Source: Sphingopyxis sp. QXT-31 (GTDB lineage: Bacteria > Pseudomonadota > Alphaproteobacteria > Sphingomonadales > Sphingomonadaceae). Taken from it: a stretch of DNA of 64,000 bases. Made by a program: the position numbers and the translations under genes. Shown here piece after piece: positions 15,478-24,176 of this stretch. Each line of letters starts with the position of its first letter. The first letter of the stretch is position 1. The stretch covers positions 1,364,001 to 1,428,000 of the forward strand of contig NZ_CP019449.1 in the NCBI RefSeq assembly GCF_001984035.1, written 5' to 3'. Below the pieces are notes generated by a model. That model made no database searches, had not been told where the DNA came from, and worked only from the letters and a program-made list of their open reading frames with translations.

Positions 15478-17112
15478 CTAGCGGGTGACCTCGAAGGGCA
15501 ATTTATAGCCCTCCAGCCCTGCGCGGATCGCCTTTTTGTCGATCTTGCCGGTCGGGCCGAGCGGGATGTCGTCGACGAAGAGCACGTCGTCGGGCATCCA
15601 CCATTTGGCGATCTTGCCGTCGAGATAGGCGGTCAGGTCGCCGGCGTCCGCGCTCGCGCCGGGCTTCAATTGGCAGAGCAGGATCGGGCGCTCGTCCCAT
15701 TTGGGGTGCGACACGCCGACGACCGCGGCGTTGGCGACCGCTTCGTGCCCCATGGCGATATTCTCGATCTCGATCGAGCTGATCCATTCGCCGCCCGACT
15801 TGACGACATCCTTGGCGCGGTCGGTGATCTGCATATAGCCCTCGCCGTCGATCGTGCTGACGTCGCCGGTGTCGAAAAAGCCCTCGGCATCGAGCACATC
15901 GCCTCCCTCTCCGCCGAAATAAGCGCCGGCAATCGTCGGGCCCTTGATCATCAGCCGGCCGGGAGTCTTGCCGTCGTGCGGCAGCCGGTTGCCGGCGTCA
16001 TCGACGAGCTTCATCTCAAGCCCGCAGAGCAGGCGGCCCTGCTTGAGCTTATACGCCATCTGCTCGGACTTAGACTTTGCCGCGACCGACGCGTTAGGAA
16101 CCGACACGGTGCCGAGCGGCGAGGTTTCGGTCATGCCCCAGCCTTGGATGACGTCGACGCCATAATCGTCGCGGAAGGTGCGGATGATCGATTCGGGGCA
16201 GGCCGAACCGCCGATGGTGACGCGTTCGAGCGTGGTGAAGCGTTTGCCATTTTCCTGCATATATTGGAGCAGCATCTGCCACACGGTCGGGACGGCGGCG
16301 GAGTAAGTGACGCCCTCCTGCTCGATCAGGTTGTAAATCGATTCGCCGTCCATCCGCTGCCCCGGCAGCACCAGCTTCGCACCGACCGTGGGCGCCGAAT
16401 AGACGACGCCCCACGCATTGGCGTGGTACATCGGGACGACGAGCAGCACGGTATCGCGCGCCGAGAGGCCGAGCGCGTCGCGCTGGAGCGTCATCAGCGC
16501 GTGGATATAGTTGGAGCGGTGCGAATAGAGCACGCCCTTGGGATTGCCGGTGGTGCCGCTGGTGTAGCAGAGGCCGCAGGCGGCATTTTCGTCGAAACCA
16601 CCCCAGACATAGTCGGCGGGCTGGCCGGCGATCCAGTCGTCGAAGGCGATGGCAGGAAAGCTGGTTTTCGGCAGCGAGGCGGCGTCGCAGAAGAAGATCA
16701 CCTTCTCTATGCTCGGCACCTGCGGCAGCAATTCTTCGACGAGTTCGGCGGTCGCGGGGTCGGCTATCAGCAAGCGGTCGCTGGCGTGTTTCGCGATATA
16801 GGCGATCTGTTCGAGAAAGAGTCGCGGGTTGAGCGTGTGGAGCACGGCGCCCATGCCCGCGGCGCCATACCAGGCCGACAGGTGGCGCGCGCTGTTCCAG
16901 CCCATCGTCGCGACGCGGTCGCCCGGCTGGACGCCTTCGGCGGCGAGCGCGTTCGAGACGCGCTTGGCATCGGCGTGGATGGCGGCATAGGTCGAGCGGG
17001 TGACGCGGCCCTTGGCATCGCGCGACACGATTTCGCGGCCGCCGTGCCAGTTTGCGGCATGATCGAGGATGCGATCGACCGTCAGCGGCACATCCTGCAT
17101 CAATCCCATCAT
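15478..17112 (-). CDS. AMP-dependent acyl-CoA synthetase/ligase (2), fatty-acid type
   Basis: This 544-residue ANL enzyme resembles the long-chain fatty acid-CoA ligase branch. Motifs are [73 protein letters not shown] and the catalytic Lys in [12 protein letters not shown]. It would convert a free acid to acyl-CoA in the cytoplasm. The start at 17112 has GGAGGA upstream; a reading up to 17670 would run through the operator and the divergent MarR gene. It leads the six-gene operon that ends at 10443, and a class A palindrome lies 35 bp upstream. Confidence 0.93.
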   Translation of the reverse strand: MMGLMQDVPLTVDRILDHAANWHGGREIVSRDAKGRVTRSTYAAIHADAKRVSNALAAEGVQPGDRVATMGWNSARHLSAWYGAAGMGAVLHTLNPRLFLEQIAYIAKHASDRLLIADPATAELVEELLPQVPSIEKVIFFCDAASLPKTSFPAIAFDDWIAGQPADYVWGGFDENAACGLCYTSGTTGNPKGVLYSHRSNYIHALMTLQRDALGLSARDTVLLVVPMYHANAWGVVYSAPTVGAKLVLPGQRMDGESIYNLIEQEGVTYSAAVPTVWQMLLQYMQENGKRFTTLERVTIGGSACPESIIRTFRDDYGVDVIQGWGMTETSPLGTVSVPNASVAAKSKSEQMAYKLKQGRLLCGLEMKLVDDAGNRLPHDGKTPGRLMIKGPTIAGAYFGGEGGDVLDAEGFFDTGDVSTIDGEGYMQITDRAKDVVKSGGEWISSIEIENIAMGHEAVANAAVVGVSHPKWDERPILLCQLKPGASADAGDLTAYLDGKIAKWWMPDDVLFVDDIPLGPTGKIDKKAIRAGLEGYKLPFEVTR

Positions 17113-17147
17113 GGTCCCGCGATCCTCCGTCCCAGCTTGCCAGAAAG

Positions 17148-17180
17148 ATAGTATACTAAGCATTTTGGCATTGCAATGCC
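17148..17180. promoter_or_regulatory. Class A palindrome plus a second palindrome in the MarR/ligase divergent region
   Basis: ATAGTATACTAA (17148-17159) matches the class A consensus and contains a -10-like TATACT in both directions. Immediately next to it GGCATTGCAATGCC (17167-17180) is a separate perfect 14-bp palindrome. The pair sits 35 bp from the ligase start and about 75-107 bp from the MarR start, so the MarR product is the first candidate to bind here. Confidence 0.6.
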
Positions 17181-17254
17181 GCTTCGCCTTGCGCCGCCCC
17201 TGCCCTTCTTCTAGCGTCGGATCGGGCAAAACAGGGAATTTCCAGCTGCATATC

Positions 17255-17713
17255 ATGCGCACCAACCAGTTGATCATCGCGCTTTTCCAACGCTTCTGCT
17301 GGCTCGACGAGGGGCTGCAGGCGCGGCTGCACGACCGCGGCTGGCCCGACGTCAACCGCCCGCAATCGATGGTGATGACCAATATCGTCAGCGGCGTGGT
17401 GCGCCCGTCGGACATCGCGCGCAACCTCGGCGTGTCGCGGCAAGCCATCCACAGCACGATCAACCAGATGGTCGCGCTGGGCATCGTCCAGCTGGAGACC
17501 GACCCCAGCGACCGGCGGCACATGATCGTGTCGCTGACCAAAACGGGCGCGCGGATGCGCAAGGATGCGCAGCGCGCGATGGACGCGCTGACCGCGCAGA
17601 TCGCCGCGGTGCTGGGGCAGGACAAGTTCGACGCCTTGCTCGCCGCGCTCGAAGCCGACTGGGGCGACAATATCGAGCGCGCGGCGCCGCCGGCGAAGAA
17701 GAAGTCGGCCTAG
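17255..17713 (+). CDS. MarR-type winged-helix transcriptional regulator
   Basis: This 152-residue DNA-binding protein has a MarR-like core: the recognition helix in SDIARNLGVSRQAIHSTINQ, the wing ETDPSDRRHMIVSLTKTG, and flanking dimerisation helices. It ends with a basic tail (PAKKKSA). MarR proteins usually repress catabolic genes and let go on binding an aromatic or acyl-CoA ligand. The ATG at 17255 is the best start by content, but its ribosome site is weak. It diverges from the six-gene operon across a class A palindrome and overlaps the convergent FMN reductase gene by 4 bp. Confidence 0.85.
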   Translation: MRTNQLIIALFQRFCWLDEGLQARLHDRGWPDVNRPQSMVMTNIVSGVVRPSDIARNLGVSRQAIHSTINQMVALGIVQLETDPSDRRHMIVSLTKTGARMRKDAQRAMDALTAQIAAVLGQDKFDALLAALEADWGDNIERAAPPAKKKSA

Positions 17714-18285
17714 GCCGTCAGCGCCTTTGCCACCGCGACCAGCCGCGCGGCGGTCATGTCGACGAGCGAGGCGGGGAGCGCGTCCTTGAGCTGGCCGTCC
17801 TCGTCGAACGCCGCATGCGCGCTGGGTACGAGCACCTGGTCGGGGATCACGAGCATCTGCACGGTGCCGAGGATCTGGCGGAGGTGCGCGAGGCCGCGGA
17901 TGCCGCCGAAGGGGCTGATCGACGCGCCCATGATCGCCGCCGCCTTGCCGCGAAAGGCGCTGAGCGCGACGAGCCCCTCGTCGCCGGTGGGGCGCGAGGC
18001 CCAGTCGATGGCGTTCTTGAGCAGCGCCGGGATCGAGCCATTATATTCGGGCGACACCAAAAGCAGCCCGTCCTGCGCGACGAGCGTCGCCTTGAGCTTC
18101 AGCGCGTCGGCGGGAAAGGCGTTCGCTTCGAGCGCGGCGGTGTAGATCGGCAGGTCGAGCGTGGCGAGGTCGACGAGCGTCACCTCGGCGCCATGCGCTT
18201 CCAGTCGCGCCGCCGCGAGCGCGCCCAGCGCCCGGTTGAACGACCCGTCGCGCGTGCTGCCGACGATTACCGCAATCTTCGTCAT
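17710..18285 (-). CDS. NADPH-dependent FMN reductase
   Basis: This 191-residue flavodoxin-fold protein has VIVGSTRDGSFNRALG for the FMN phosphate and LLVSPEYNGSIPALLKNAID for the isoalloxazine ring, both standard for the NADPH:FMN reductase/azoreductase family. It could supply reduced flavin to an oxygenase or reduce a quinone-like intermediate. A class A palindrome lies 22 bp upstream of the ATG at 18285, so it appears to belong to the same regulon. Its stop overlaps the stop of the convergent MarR gene. Confidence 0.9.
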   Translation of the reverse strand: MTKIAVIVGSTRDGSFNRALGALAAARLEAHGAEVTLVDLATLDLPIYTAALEANAFPADALKLKATLVAQDGLLLVSPEYNGSIPALLKNAIDWASRPTGDEGLVALSAFRGKAAAIMGASISPFGGIRGLAHLRQILGTVQMLVIPDQVLVPSAHAAFDEDGQLKDALPASLVDMTAARLVAVAKALTA

Positions 18286-18304
18286 GATCCCTCCCGAAGC
18301 GAAT

Positions 18305-18320
18305 GGTTAGAATGCTAACC
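18305..18320. promoter_or_regulatory. Class A palindrome (putative operator)
   Basis: GGTTAGAATGCTAACC has perfect 6-bp arms around AATG (core TTAGAATGCTAA, 18307-18318). It lies between the FMN reductase start (18285) and the end of the second MarR gene (18336), so it should control the reductase. Confidence 0.6.
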
Positions 18321-18335
18321 GATACGCCGGAACGA

Positions 18336-18842
18336 TCAAGCCTTGACGTCGGAGAGTACCGAAAGATTGCGCGTCTCATCGGCGAGATTACCGATCACGC
18401 GGCGCATCAGCCCCTGCAGCAACTCGACCTCCTCGTCGCTCATCCCGCGCGTCGCGATCTCGTGAATCTCGGCATTCATCGGCGCCAGGACGAGCTCGAG
18501 CTTCTTCGCGTGCGGGGTGAGGAAGATGAAGGTCTTGCGGCGGTCGTCGCTGGTCTTCTTGCGCGTGATGAAGCCCGCCTTTTCGAGGCCCTTGAGCGCC
18601 ACCACCGTGGTGGGTTCGCGCATGCCCACGCGTTCGCTGAGCTCGCGCTGGGTGATGCCGTCCTCGCGCCACAACTGGCGCAGAAAGCGCCACGGGCCCG
18701 CCGAGACATCGTGCGTCAGCGTGCGGCGTTCGAGCAGCCGCGAAAAGGAACGGAAGACCACGCGCGCGAGATAGCCGATACTGTTTTCGGGATCGGTGTA
18801 ATATTCGGCGGGATGCCGAAAGCTCTCTTTGGTCTTGGCCAA
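18336..18842 (-). CDS. MarR-family transcriptional regulator
   Basis: This protein is about 168 residues from a TTG at 18842, which has GGGGAG (18848-18853) upstream; a longer TTG reading to 18962 has no clear ribosome site. The winged helix is obvious: DGITQRELSERVGMREPTTV as recognition region, then RKKTSDDRRKTFIFLTPHAK as wing. The N-terminal helix FRSFSRLLERRTLTHDVS and the C-terminal helices form the dimer. It is flanked by two class A palindromes (18305-18320 and 18980-18995). It shares the region with FMN reductase and the LeuD paralog and is a second candidate controller of the class A regulon. Confidence 0.88.
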   Translation of the reverse strand: MAKTKESFRHPAEYYTDPENSIGYLARVVFRSFSRLLERRTLTHDVSAGPWRFLRQLWREDGITQRELSERVGMREPTTVVALKGLEKAGFITRKKTSDDRRKTFIFLTPHAKKLELVLAPMNAEIHEIATRGMSDEEVELLQGLMRRVIGNLADETRNLSVLSDVKA

Positions 18843-18979
18843 TGCACTGCTCCCCTGTGGCCGATTGGGCGGCCTTGTGTCCTCAATTCTTAGAGGCCCC
18901 GGATTCGGGCGGCAACCACTATCGTCGCCGCGGCGGCCGGAGCCGTTCGATTGAGTGGACAAAATGACTTTGCATCATT

Positions 18980-18995
18980 ACTTAGATTACTAAGT
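18980..18995. promoter_or_regulatory. Class A palindrome (putative operator)
   Basis: ACTTAGATTACTAAGT has perfect 6-bp arms (core TTAGATTACTAA, 18982-18993). It ends 6 bp before the AAGGAGGA ribosome site of the LeuD paralog, so it likely overlaps its transcription start; it may also serve the divergent MarR gene. Confidence 0.6.
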
Positions 18996-19013
18996 TAAAG
19001 CAAGGAGGATCGG

Positions 19014-19598
19014 GTGCGGAAGTTCGAACGGGTGCCCGGGGTCGCGGTATCGCTGCCGCTGGCCAATGTCGATACCGACATGATCATCCCCGCGCGCTTC
19101 ATGAAGGCGCTGACCCGCGAAGGGCTCGGTCGGCATCTGTTCGAGGAACTGCGCCGCGCGCCCGATGGCAGCGAGCGCGCCGATTTCGTGCTGAACCGGC
19201 CAGCGGGACGCGCGGCGCAGATATTGATCGCCGACCGCAATTTCGGCTGCGGCTCGTCGCGCGAACATGCGGTGTGGGCGCTCGCCGATTTCGGCATCCG
19301 CTGCGTGATCGCGCCGAGCTTCGGCGACATCTTCGCGGGCAATGCGCGCAAGAACGGACTGCTGCTGATCCGCTTGCCCGACGAGCTTTGCACAAGCCTG
19401 GCGCGCGAGATCGAGCTGGCGCAGCATGCGCCGGTCGAGATCGACCTGGAAGCGCAGGAAATCCGGCTGGCATCGGGCGAGGTAGTGGCGTTCGCGATCG
19501 ACGCGGGCGACCGGCGGGTGCTGATGGAGGGGCTCGACGATATCGGGCGGACGCTGCGGCATGCGGACGCGATCGCGCGGTTCGAGAGGGCGGCCTAG
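19014..19598 (+). CDS. leuD: LeuD-like hydro-lyase small subunit (3-isopropylmalate dehydratase family)
   Basis: This 194-residue swivel-domain subunit shows the LeuD signature: [16 protein letters not shown] near the N-terminus, [15 protein letters not shown] and [16 protein letters not shown]. With LeuC it forms a [4Fe-4S] hydro-lyase that moves a hydroxyl between adjacent carbons of a dicarboxylic acid. The GTG start at 19014 has a strong AAGGAGGA. The gene is convergent with, and overlaps the 3' end of, a LeuC-like gene; normal leucine operons have leuC and leuD side by side on one strand. A class A palindrome in front suggests a catabolic paralog, though leucine synthesis cannot be excluded. 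Confidence 0.88.
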   Translation: MRKFERVPGVAVSLPLANVDTDMIIPARFMKALTREGLGRHLFEELRRAPDGSERADFVLNRPAGRAAQILIADRNFGCGSSREHAVWALADFGIRCVIAPSFGDIFAGNARKNGLLLIRLPDELCTSLAREIELAQHAPVEIDLEAQEIRLASGEVVAFAIDAGDRRVLMEGLDDIGRTLRHADAIARFERAA

Positions 19599-21025
19599 CC
19601 CAGCATCTCGGGCGCAGCGATTGCGCCCGCAACGGCGCTGGCGGCGGCTAGCGCGGGGCTCATCAGATGCGTACGGCCGCCGCGGCCCTGGCGGTTCTCG
19701 AAATTGCGGTTCGAGGTCGAGGCGCAGCGCTCGCCCGGGGCGAGCCGGTCGGGGTTCATGCCGACGCAGAGCGAGCAGCCGGGTTCGCGCCAGTCGAAGC
19801 CTGCCGCGCGGAAGATCGTATCGAGCCCCTCGGCCTCGGCCTGCTGCTTGACGAGCCCCGAGCCCGGCACGACCATCGCGCGGACATGCGGCGCGACTTT
19901 GCGCCCGCGCGCGACGGTCGCCGCAATGCGCAGATCTTCGATCCGGCTGTTGGTGCAGCTGCCGATGAAGACGCGGTCGAGACGTACGCCGGCGATGGGC
20001 TCGCCTGGGCTGAGGTCCATATAGGCGAGCGCGCGATAGGCGCTTTCGCGCGCATCGGGATCGTCCAGCGCCGCAGGGTCGGGGACAAGCTCGCCGATAC
20101 CGACGACCTGCGACGGGTTGGTGCCCCAGCTGACCATCGGACCGACATCGGTCGCATCGATGTGAAGGTCGCGGTCGAAGGCGGCGTCGGCGTCGCTGGC
20201 GAGCCTCTGCCAGCGGGCGACCGCCCTGCCCCATGCATCCCCCCGCGGCGCCGACGGGCGTCCTTCCAGATAGGCAAAAGTCGTTTCGTCGGGCGCGACA
20301 AGCCCGGCGCGCGCGCCCATCTCGATGCTGAGGTTGCAGAGCGTCATCCGCGCCTCCATCGACAGCGCACGCACCGCGGATCCGGCATATTCGATGACAT
20401 GGCCGGTCGCGCCATCGACGCCGACGCGCCGCAGCAGGTGTAGCGCGAGATCCTTGGCCGAGACGTGCGGCGCCAGCGCGCTGTCGACGATGACCCGCAT
20501 GTTGCGCGACTTGCGCTGGCGGATCGTCTGCGTCGCGAGCACATGCTCGACCTCGCTGGTGCCGATCCCGAAAGCGAGCGCGCCGAAGGCGCCGTGGGTA
20601 GAGGTATGGCTGTCGCCGCAGACGATCGTCATCCCCGGCAGCGAGCGCCCCTGCTCGGGGCCGACGACATGGACGATGCCGTTTCGGGCATCGCCCATCG
20701 CGAAGCGCGCGATGCCGAAGCGGTCGGCATTGGCTTCGAGCGCCGCAAGCTGCGCGCGCGCCTCGGGATCGGCGACCGCCGCGACGCCCGCCGCCTGCCC
20801 CTGGGTCGGGACATTATGGTCGGAGAGCGCGAGCGCGCGTTCGGGACGGCGTACCGTTCGCCCCGCCGCCGCAATCCCCGCGAAGGCCTGCGGCGAGGTG
20901 ACCTCGTGCAGCAGGTGCAGGTCGATGTAGAGGATCGATTCGCCATCGTCGTCGGCGACGACATGTGCGTCCCAGATCCTGTCGTAGAGCGTGCGCGGTC
21001 GTCCGCTCGCGTCCTGATCCCGCAA
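19595..21025 (-). CDS. leuC: LeuC-like hydro-lyase large subunit (3-isopropylmalate dehydratase family)
   Basis: This large subunit of about 476 residues is the aconitase-superfamily partner for LeuD. The three cluster cysteines are present in [14 protein letters not shown] and [24 protein letters not shown] and [13 protein letters not shown] bind substrate. Start choice is uncertain: a TTG at 21025 has GAAGG upstream, while a TTG at 21046 would abut the operator at 21049-21062; both add a short tail before the usual [12 protein letters not shown] beginning. It runs convergently into the LeuD paralog with a 4-bp overlap and carries its own class A palindrome, so both subunits look co-regulated despite opposite orientation. 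Confidence 0.88.
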   Translation of the reverse strand: MRDQDASGRPRTLYDRIWDAHVVADDDGESILYIDLHLLHEVTSPQAFAGIAAAGRTVRRPERALALSDHNVPTQGQAAGVAAVADPEARAQLAALEANADRFGIARFAMGDARNGIVHVVGPEQGRSLPGMTIVCGDSHTSTHGAFGALAFGIGTSEVEHVLATQTIRQRKSRNMRVIVDSALAPHVSAKDLALHLLRRVGVDGATGHVIEYAGSAVRALSMEARMTLCNLSIEMGARAGLVAPDETTFAYLEGRPSAPRGDAWGRAVARWQRLASDADAAFDRDLHIDATDVGPMVSWGTNPSQVVGIGELVPDPAALDDPDARESAYRALAYMDLSPGEPIAGVRLDRVFIGSCTNSRIEDLRIAATVARGRKVAPHVRAMVVPGSGLVKQQAEAEGLDTIFRAAGFDWREPGCSLCVGMNPDRLAPGERCASTSNRNFENRQGRGGRTHLMSPALAAASAVAGAIAAPEMLG

Positions 21026-21048
21026 CTCTTTGCCGCCTTCGTACAATA

Positions 21049-21062
21049 GTTAGAATACTAAC
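21049..21062. promoter_or_regulatory. Class A palindrome (putative operator)
   Basis: GTTAGAATACTAAC has perfect 5-bp arms (core TTAGAATACTAA, 21050-21061). It lies immediately upstream of the LeuC-like gene and beyond the end of the CDF exporter gene. Confidence 0.6.
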
Positions 21063-21103
21063 CATTATAGCCTGAACTCGAAACCGCAAGGGTTTTACGC
21101 CCA

Positions 21104-21721
21104 TCAGGCGGTGGAGAGTTCGGCGCGCGCTTGTCGGAAGACCTCGAGGCTGCCCCAAATGGCGAGCCCCGCCATGATGCCTGCGACGACAAGGTCGGGC
21201 CAGCCGCGCCCCGTGCCGAACACGCCGAGTGCCGCGGCGAGCACGGCCAGGTTGCCGATCGCGTCGTTGCGCGAGCAGATCCACACCGAGCGCATGTTCG
21301 CGTCGCCGGTGCGCCACCGATAGAGCATGACCGCGACCGCGACATTGGCGGCGAGTGCCGCGGCGCCGACGACGCCCATCGTCTCGGCATGCGGCGCGGT
21401 GCCGTTCATGAAACCCCAGAGCGTCGCGCCGAGCACGCCAAGCCCGAAGGCGAGCATCGTCGCGGCCTTGAACAAGGCGGCGCGAGCGCGCCACGCCAGC
21501 GCCATGCCCGCGACGCCGAGGCTGATCGCATAATTGGCCGCGTCGCCGAGGAAGTCGAGCGCGTCGGCTTGCAACGCACGCGAGTCAGCGGCAACACCTG
21601 CGGCGATCTCGACCGCGAACATGCCCGCGTTGACGATGAGCGCGATCCAGAGGACGCGCCTCCATCTGGGATCATTGAGCGCGGTCTTGCCGCTCTTACC
21701 GGCGCAGCATTGGTCGGCCAT
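21104..21721 (-). CDS. Cation diffusion facilitator (CDF)-like metal exporter
   Basis: This 205-residue inner-membrane protein has about six hydrophobic helices and starts with MADQCCAGKSGK, a Cys pair that could sense or bind metal. ALQADALDFLGDAANYAISL matches the CDF helix-2 metal-site region, and RNDAIGNLAVLAAALGVF the helix-5 region, where Asn replaces the usual His. It lacks the long cytoplasmic tail of CzcD-type proteins. It likely exports Zn, Cd or a similar cation. The start at 21721 has AAGGAGAT upstream. It diverges from a MerR regulator across a classic MerR-type promoter. Confidence 0.85.
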   Translation of the reverse strand: MADQCCAGKSGKTALNDPRWRRVLWIALIVNAGMFAVEIAAGVAADSRALQADALDFLGDAANYAISLGVAGMALAWRARAALFKAATMLAFGLGVLGATLWGFMNGTAPHAETMGVVGAAALAANVAVAVMLYRWRTGDANMRSVWICSRNDAIGNLAVLAAALGVFGTGRGWPDLVVAGIMAGLAIWGSLEVFRQARAELSTA

Positions 21722-21756
21722 GTGCCGAATCTCCTTGGGGTTTCGAGTCGACCGCC

Positions 21757-21787
21757 TATATGCACCCTGTAGCAACTACAGGGTCAA
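21757..21787 (-). promoter_or_regulatory. MerR-type promoter/operator of the metal exporter
   Basis: ACCCTGTAG (21764-21772) and CTACAGGGT (21776-21784) form a perfect 9-bp dyad with a 3-bp centre. On the minus strand it sits between a -35 TTGACC (21787-21782) and a -10 CATATA (21762-21757) spaced by 19 bp. Such an overlong spacer is the hallmark of promoters that MerR proteins untwist on metal binding. Confidence 0.85.
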
Positions 21788-21790
21788 GGC

Positions 21791-22204
21791 ATGAAAATCG
21801 GCGAACTCGCGCGGGCGACCGGCGCCAATATCGAGACGATCCGCTATTATGAGCGCATCGGGCTGCTGCCCGAGCCGCATCGTACCGCGGCCAATTACCG
21901 CAGCTATGGCGAGGCGCATCGCTCACGGCTGGCCTTCGTGCGCCATTCGCGCGACCTGGGCTTCACGATCGAGGAAATCCGCTCGTTGCTCGACCTGTCG
22001 GACCATCCCGAGCGCGATTGCGGCGAGGCCGACCGGATCGCGACGGGGCATCTGGAGCAGGTCGAGGCGAAGATCTCACAGCTCGAAGCTTTGCGCGACG
22101 AACTGGCGCGGATCGTCGGGCGTTGCCGCGGTGGGCTGGCGGGCGACTGCCGCGTGATCGAGGCGCTGGGCGACCATCATCTGTGCGAAGGCACCCACGC
22201 ATGA
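21791..22204 (+). CDS. MerR-family metal-responsive regulator
   Basis: This 137-residue regulator has the MerR N-terminal domain ([31 protein letters not shown]), a long dimer helix around residues 80-110, and metal-loop cysteines Cys 77, Cys 112 and Cys 120 in [10 protein letters not shown]. An additional Cys 132 lies in a His-rich tail ([10 protein letters not shown]). The pattern is that of Zn/Cd/Pb/Co-type sensors. It should activate the divergent CDF exporter through the 21757-21787 promoter. The gene for a YnfA-type membrane protein starts within its stop codon, so the three form one metal-response module. Confidence 0.92.
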   Translation: MKIGELARATGANIETIRYYERIGLLPEPHRTAANYRSYGEAHRSRLAFVRHSRDLGFTIEEIRSLLDLSDHPERDCGEADRIATGHLEQVEAKISQLEALRDELARIVGRCRGGLAGDCRVIEALGDHHLCEGTHA

Positions 22205-22539
22205 GTGCGCCGCTGGCGACGATCGGCTGGTATATCCTCGCGGCGCTGGGCGAAATCGCGGGCTGCTTCGCCTTCTGGGCTGTGCTGCGGCTCGACAAAT
22301 CGCCCTGGTGGCTGGTGCCGGGCGCGCTCGCGCTCGCCTTTTTCGCCTATGCGCTGACGCGGGTCGAGGCCGAGGCGGCGGGGCGCGCCTTCGCGGCCTA
22401 TGGCGGGGTCTATATCATTGCCTCGCTGTTGTGGCTGAAGATGGTCGAGGGCGTATCACCCGACCGCTGGGACCTGCTCGGCGGGCTGATCTGCCTCGGC
22501 GGCGCGGCGCTGATCCTGTGGGGACCCGGAAGAAATTAG
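22201..22539 (+). CDS. ynfA: YnfA/UPF0060 small membrane protein
   Basis: This 112-residue inner-membrane protein of the UPF0060 (YnfA) family has four hydrophobic helices, with [20 protein letters not shown] in helix 1-2 and [18 protein letters not shown] in helix 3. The fold is like small multidrug resistance transporters, so efflux of a cation or small molecule is possible, but the natural substrate is not established. The ATG overlaps the MerR stop (ATGA). Its 3' end overlaps the convergent acyl-CoA ligase gene by 4 bp. Confidence 0.93.
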   Translation: MSAPLATIGWYILAALGEIAGCFAFWAVLRLDKSPWWLVPGALALAFFAYALTRVEAEAAGRAFAAYGGVYIIASLLWLKMVEGVSPDRWDLLGGLICLGGAALILWGPGRN

Positions 22540-24065
22540 GGCCAATAGCGTTTGCGCACGGCCTGCTTGTACAGCTTGCCCGTATCATGGCGCGGCAGTG
22601 CGGGGTCGAAGTCGACCGAACGTGGGCATTTGATCGGGCTGAGATGTTCGCGGCAATGGGCGATCAACCGCGCCGCGAGGTCGGGGCCGGCGGCGTTCCA
22701 GTCGTTCGGCTGGACCACCGCCTTGACCTCCTCGCCCATCTCGGCGTGCGGGACGCCGATCACCGCGACGTCGACGACCTCGGGATGCTGGATGAGGAGG
22801 TTCTCGGCCTCCTGCGGATAGATGTTCACCCCGCCCGAGATGATCATGAAGCTCTTGCGGTCGGTCAGGTAGAGATAGCCGTCGGCATCGACATGGCCGA
22901 TGTCGCCAAGCGTGCTCCAGCCGGGATGCCGCGGGTGGCGCGCGTCGCGGGTCTTGGCGGGGTCGTTGAGATACTGAAAATCCCAGCCGCCCTCGAAATA
23001 AACGAGCCCGTCGACGTTCGGGCCGACTTCTTCGCCATCCTCGCCGCAGATATGGAGCGTCCCCCAGTCGGCGCGGCCGACCGAACCGGGGTGTGCGAGC
23101 CACTCCTCGGGGGTGATGAAGGTCGAGCCATTGCCTTCCGATCCGCCATAATATTCATAGACGATCGGCCCGAGCCATTCGATCATCCGGCGCTTGACCT
23201 CGACCGGGCATGGAGCGGCGGCGTGGACGATCTTTTGAAGCGACGAAATGTCGTAGCGTGCGCGGACCTCGTCGGGGAGCGCGAGCAGGCGGATGAACAT
23301 CGTCGGCACCATCTGCATGAAGGTGACGCGGTGCTTCTCGATCAGGCGCAGCACCTCCTCGGCGTCGAACTTCTCCATGATGACCACGGTCGCGCCGAGG
23401 CGATGCGCCGACATGCCGTAAGCGAGCGGCGCGGTGTGGTAGAGCGGCGCGGGCGACAGAAGGACACTGTCCGAGCCGATGCCGTAGCGCGCCGCCATGC
23501 GCTCGGCGAGCATATGCGGGGCGTCGGCGGGCTCGCCCGAGAGCGGCAGGCGGATGCCCTTCGGGCGCCCGGTGGTGCCCGAGGAATAGACGAGGTGATA
23601 GCCCGCCGATTCGTCGGCGATCCGCGCCGCGGGATGATTCGTCAGGGCGGCCTGCCAGGAGGGCGCGAGACCGGTGCCGAGGTCGAAGATATGCGCGATG
23701 TCGGGGATCAGGTCGGCGCGGGCCGCGACCAATGCCGCCGCGGCGGGGACATCGGCGTGGGTGACGAGCAGTTTCGAGCCGCTGTCGTTCAGGATATAGG
23801 CGGCTTCGTCAGGCGTCAGCTGGCTCGAGATCGGGCAGAGATAGAGGCCGGCGCGCTGCGCGGCCCAATAGATCTCGAAATATTCGCGGACATTCTTCAG
23901 CCAGACCGCGACCGTATCGCCACGCTCGATGCCGAGCGCGCGGAACAATTGCGCGCCGCGATTTGCGACGGCTTCGAGTTCGACGTAACTTGTCGCCGCG
24001 CCATCGGCCGCCATGACGATCGCCGGGCGGCCGGGCGTCGCCGCCGCAAAATGCCGTGGGTGCAT
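22536..24065 (-). CDS. AMP-dependent acyl-CoA synthetase/ligase (3)
   Basis: This 509-residue ANL ligase has [20 protein letters not shown] as ATP-phosphate loop (Ser in place of the more usual Thr), [53 protein letters not shown] and a catalytic Lys in [12 protein letters not shown]. The lid and C-terminal domain are complete. EYYGGSE instead of the GMTE motif is typical of a branch common in actinobacterial and sphingomonad steroid/terpenoid clusters (from memory). It diverges from the operon starting at 24177, with a class B palindrome 22 bp upstream of its start. Confidence 0.93.
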   Translation of the reverse strand: MHPRHFAAATPGRPAIVMAADGAATSYVELEAVANRGAQLFRALGIERGDTVAVWLKNVREYFEIYWAAQRAGLYLCPISSQLTPDEAAYILNDSGSKLLVTHADVPAAAALVAARADLIPDIAHIFDLGTGLAPSWQAALTNHPAARIADESAGYHLVYSSGTTGRPKGIRLPLSGEPADAPHMLAERMAARYGIGSDSVLLSPAPLYHTAPLAYGMSAHRLGATVVIMEKFDAEEVLRLIEKHRVTFMQMVPTMFIRLLALPDEVRARYDISSLQKIVHAAAPCPVEVKRRMIEWLGPIVYEYYGGSEGNGSTFITPEEWLAHPGSVGRADWGTLHICGEDGEEVGPNVDGLVYFEGGWDFQYLNDPAKTRDARHPRHPGWSTLGDIGHVDADGYLYLTDRKSFMIISGGVNIYPQEAENLLIQHPEVVDVAVIGVPHAEMGEEVKAVVQPNDWNAAGPDLAARLIAHCREHLSPIKCPRSVDFDPALPRHDTGKLYKQAVRKRYWP

Positions 24066-24086
24066 GGCTCTCCCTTTGCTCTTTCA

Positions 24087-24098
24087 AGTTATATAACT
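24087..24098. promoter_or_regulatory. Class B palindrome (putative operator)
   Basis: AGTTATATAACT is a perfect 12-bp palindrome between the ligase (start 24065) and the divergent five-gene operon (start 24177). Four closely similar sites occur at 31113, 49350, 51382 and 56533. The core GTTATATAAC fits the GT-N-AC layout of GntR-type operators, and a GntR gene is present at 50622. Confidence 0.6.
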
Positions 24099-24176
24099 AC
24101 GTTTACTTTCTATGTCGATTGACATATTGGCGGAGCAAAGGCGACAGACGGGCGCCACGGGAAAGGATCGAGGGAC

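Noticed and set aside
17113-17670. N-terminal extension of the acyl-CoA ligase across the MarR gene
   Set aside because: Sequence is antisense to the MarR gene, and the palindrome and ribosome site place the start at 17112.
19014-21025. Housekeeping leucine biosynthesis operon
   Set aside because: Convergent orientation, shared catabolic-type operators and no leuB or leuA nearby make this less likely, though not excluded.
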